Shown one piece after another: positions 6,358-6,777 of a stretch of DNA of 6,777 nt. This DNA is from Anaerolineales bacterium (lineage in GTDB: Bacteria; Chloroflexota; Anaerolineae; Anaerolineales; Villigracilaceae): NCBI GenBank assembly GCA_016789485.1, contig JAEURE010000150.1:1-6777 (forward strand), in the 5' to 3' direction. The translations under genes were made by a program, and so were the position numbers. Under the pieces are notes generated by a model. That model searched no databases and had not been told where the DNA came from. It saw only the letters and a program-made list of their open reading frames with translations. Position 1 is the stretch's first letter, and the number at the start of each line of letters is the position of its first letter.

Positions 6358-6777
6358 TTACTGTCTTGAGTCGATTGGGTAATTTACGCAGCCCGGTGTG
6401 CCAAGTGTGATGATGATTCTTTCAGTGCCGTCGCGCAGATCGTAATTCTGGTGAAAGATAAACTGTACAATGGATTCGCCGGGCGGAATGGTCGGGAAAA
6501 AGGTGGGGATATACGCAGATGGACTATTAATATCGCCGTCCCATATTTGCGAAGCAAGCGCAATTTGCCGAAGCCGCAGGATCGATTCACCGCCAGTTTG
6601 ATGGCCTTTATCGTGATTCCATTCTACATAGATTTGGGTGACGGAAAGGGCGTATCCCGTCCTATTGTCTATCCTCATTTCCATGACGTTATCTTTTATA
6701 ACCAGTGGGCCGTGCGATACACCTGTAATGCCGTTGCAGCTGATGGCAGTCGGCGTGATGGAAGGTGTGACGGTTGG
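6358..6777 (-). CDS. C-terminal part of a Thr-Pro-linker protein with a two-Cys domain (5' end outside window)
   Basis: The frame is open to the right edge, giving 139 visible codons; a Met at 6684 is internal, not the start. The visible part begins with the end of a Thr-Pro linker (PTVTPSITPT) and continues into a domain bounded by Cys14 and Cys130 of the visible stretch. Motifs are MEMRIDNRTG, QIYVEWN, SQIWDGDINSPS, PPGESIVQFIFHQN and RIIITLGTPGC. It lines up with the Cys287-Cys402 domain of the 517-residue TadE-like protein in this window, with almost the same Cys spacing (116 versus 115 residues). By memory this is a Chloroflexota surface-protein beta-sandwich-like domain. The hidden N-terminus is probably another TadE-type anchor, but that cannot be seen. 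Unlike its relative, it ends 9 residues after the second Cys with no second linker. Confidence 0.75.
   Translation of the reverse strand, partial: PTVTPSITPTAISCNGITGVSHGPLVIKDNVMEMRIDNRTGYALSVTQIYVEWNHDKGHQTGGESILRLRQIALASQIWDGDINSPSAYIPTFFPTIPPGESIVQFIFHQNYDLRDGTERIIITLGTPGCVNYPIDSRQ

Overview
All convincing genes lie on the minus strand, so the window reads from right (6777) to left (1). The content suggests a member of Chloroflexota, probably the Anaerolineae. This rests on the combination of TadE/TadG-type pseudopilin-like proteins, long Thr-Pro linkers rich in TRTPT/TPTIT units, a TadG-type von Willebrand A protein with the Cys-rich FCP...TW...PWCRD stretch, and a two-Cys beta-sandwich-like domain, all of which I recall as common there. 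It is a family-level impression from memory, not a search result.

Right block (6777-4593): the C-terminus of a Thr-Pro-linker protein whose 5' end is outside the window, then a short TadE-like protein (2 bases after its stop), then a TadG-like protein that overlaps it by ATGA. The TadG-like protein carries a beta-helix-like C-terminal domain instead of a vWA domain. A 203-base gap follows, holding a minus-strand promoter candidate with a perfect TATAAT.

Middle block (4365-474): a second TadE-like protein, a 525-residue TadG-like protein with a vWA domain whose metal site is degenerate, and a third TadE-like protein of 517 residues. The third one adds a Thr-Pro linker, a two-Cys domain and a second, longer Thr-Pro linker ending in a Cys-containing tail. 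A strong 14-bp terminator follows 2 bases after the stop. Together the six proteins look like membrane-anchored, extracytoplasmic minor pilins or surface-display subunits of a Tad/Flp-like system. No TadA ATPase, TadB/C platform protein, secretin or prepilin peptidase is in the window.

Left block (440-1) has no convincing protein gene, but it is not empty. On the minus strand it holds a TATAAT promoter candidate, then about 330 bases that fold on paper into a closing helix around four hairpins, a second hairpin domain and a 9-bp hairpin. It ends in a strong Shine-Dalgarno sequence and an ATG that starts a gene running off the left edge. Three of the helices contain G-U pairs only if the minus strand is the RNA. 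A segment of the leader is perfectly complementary over 8 bases to the Shine-Dalgarno region. I read this as an unidentified structured 5' leader, possibly a riboswitch-like regulator, or a non-coding RNA. It is the most interesting item in the window.
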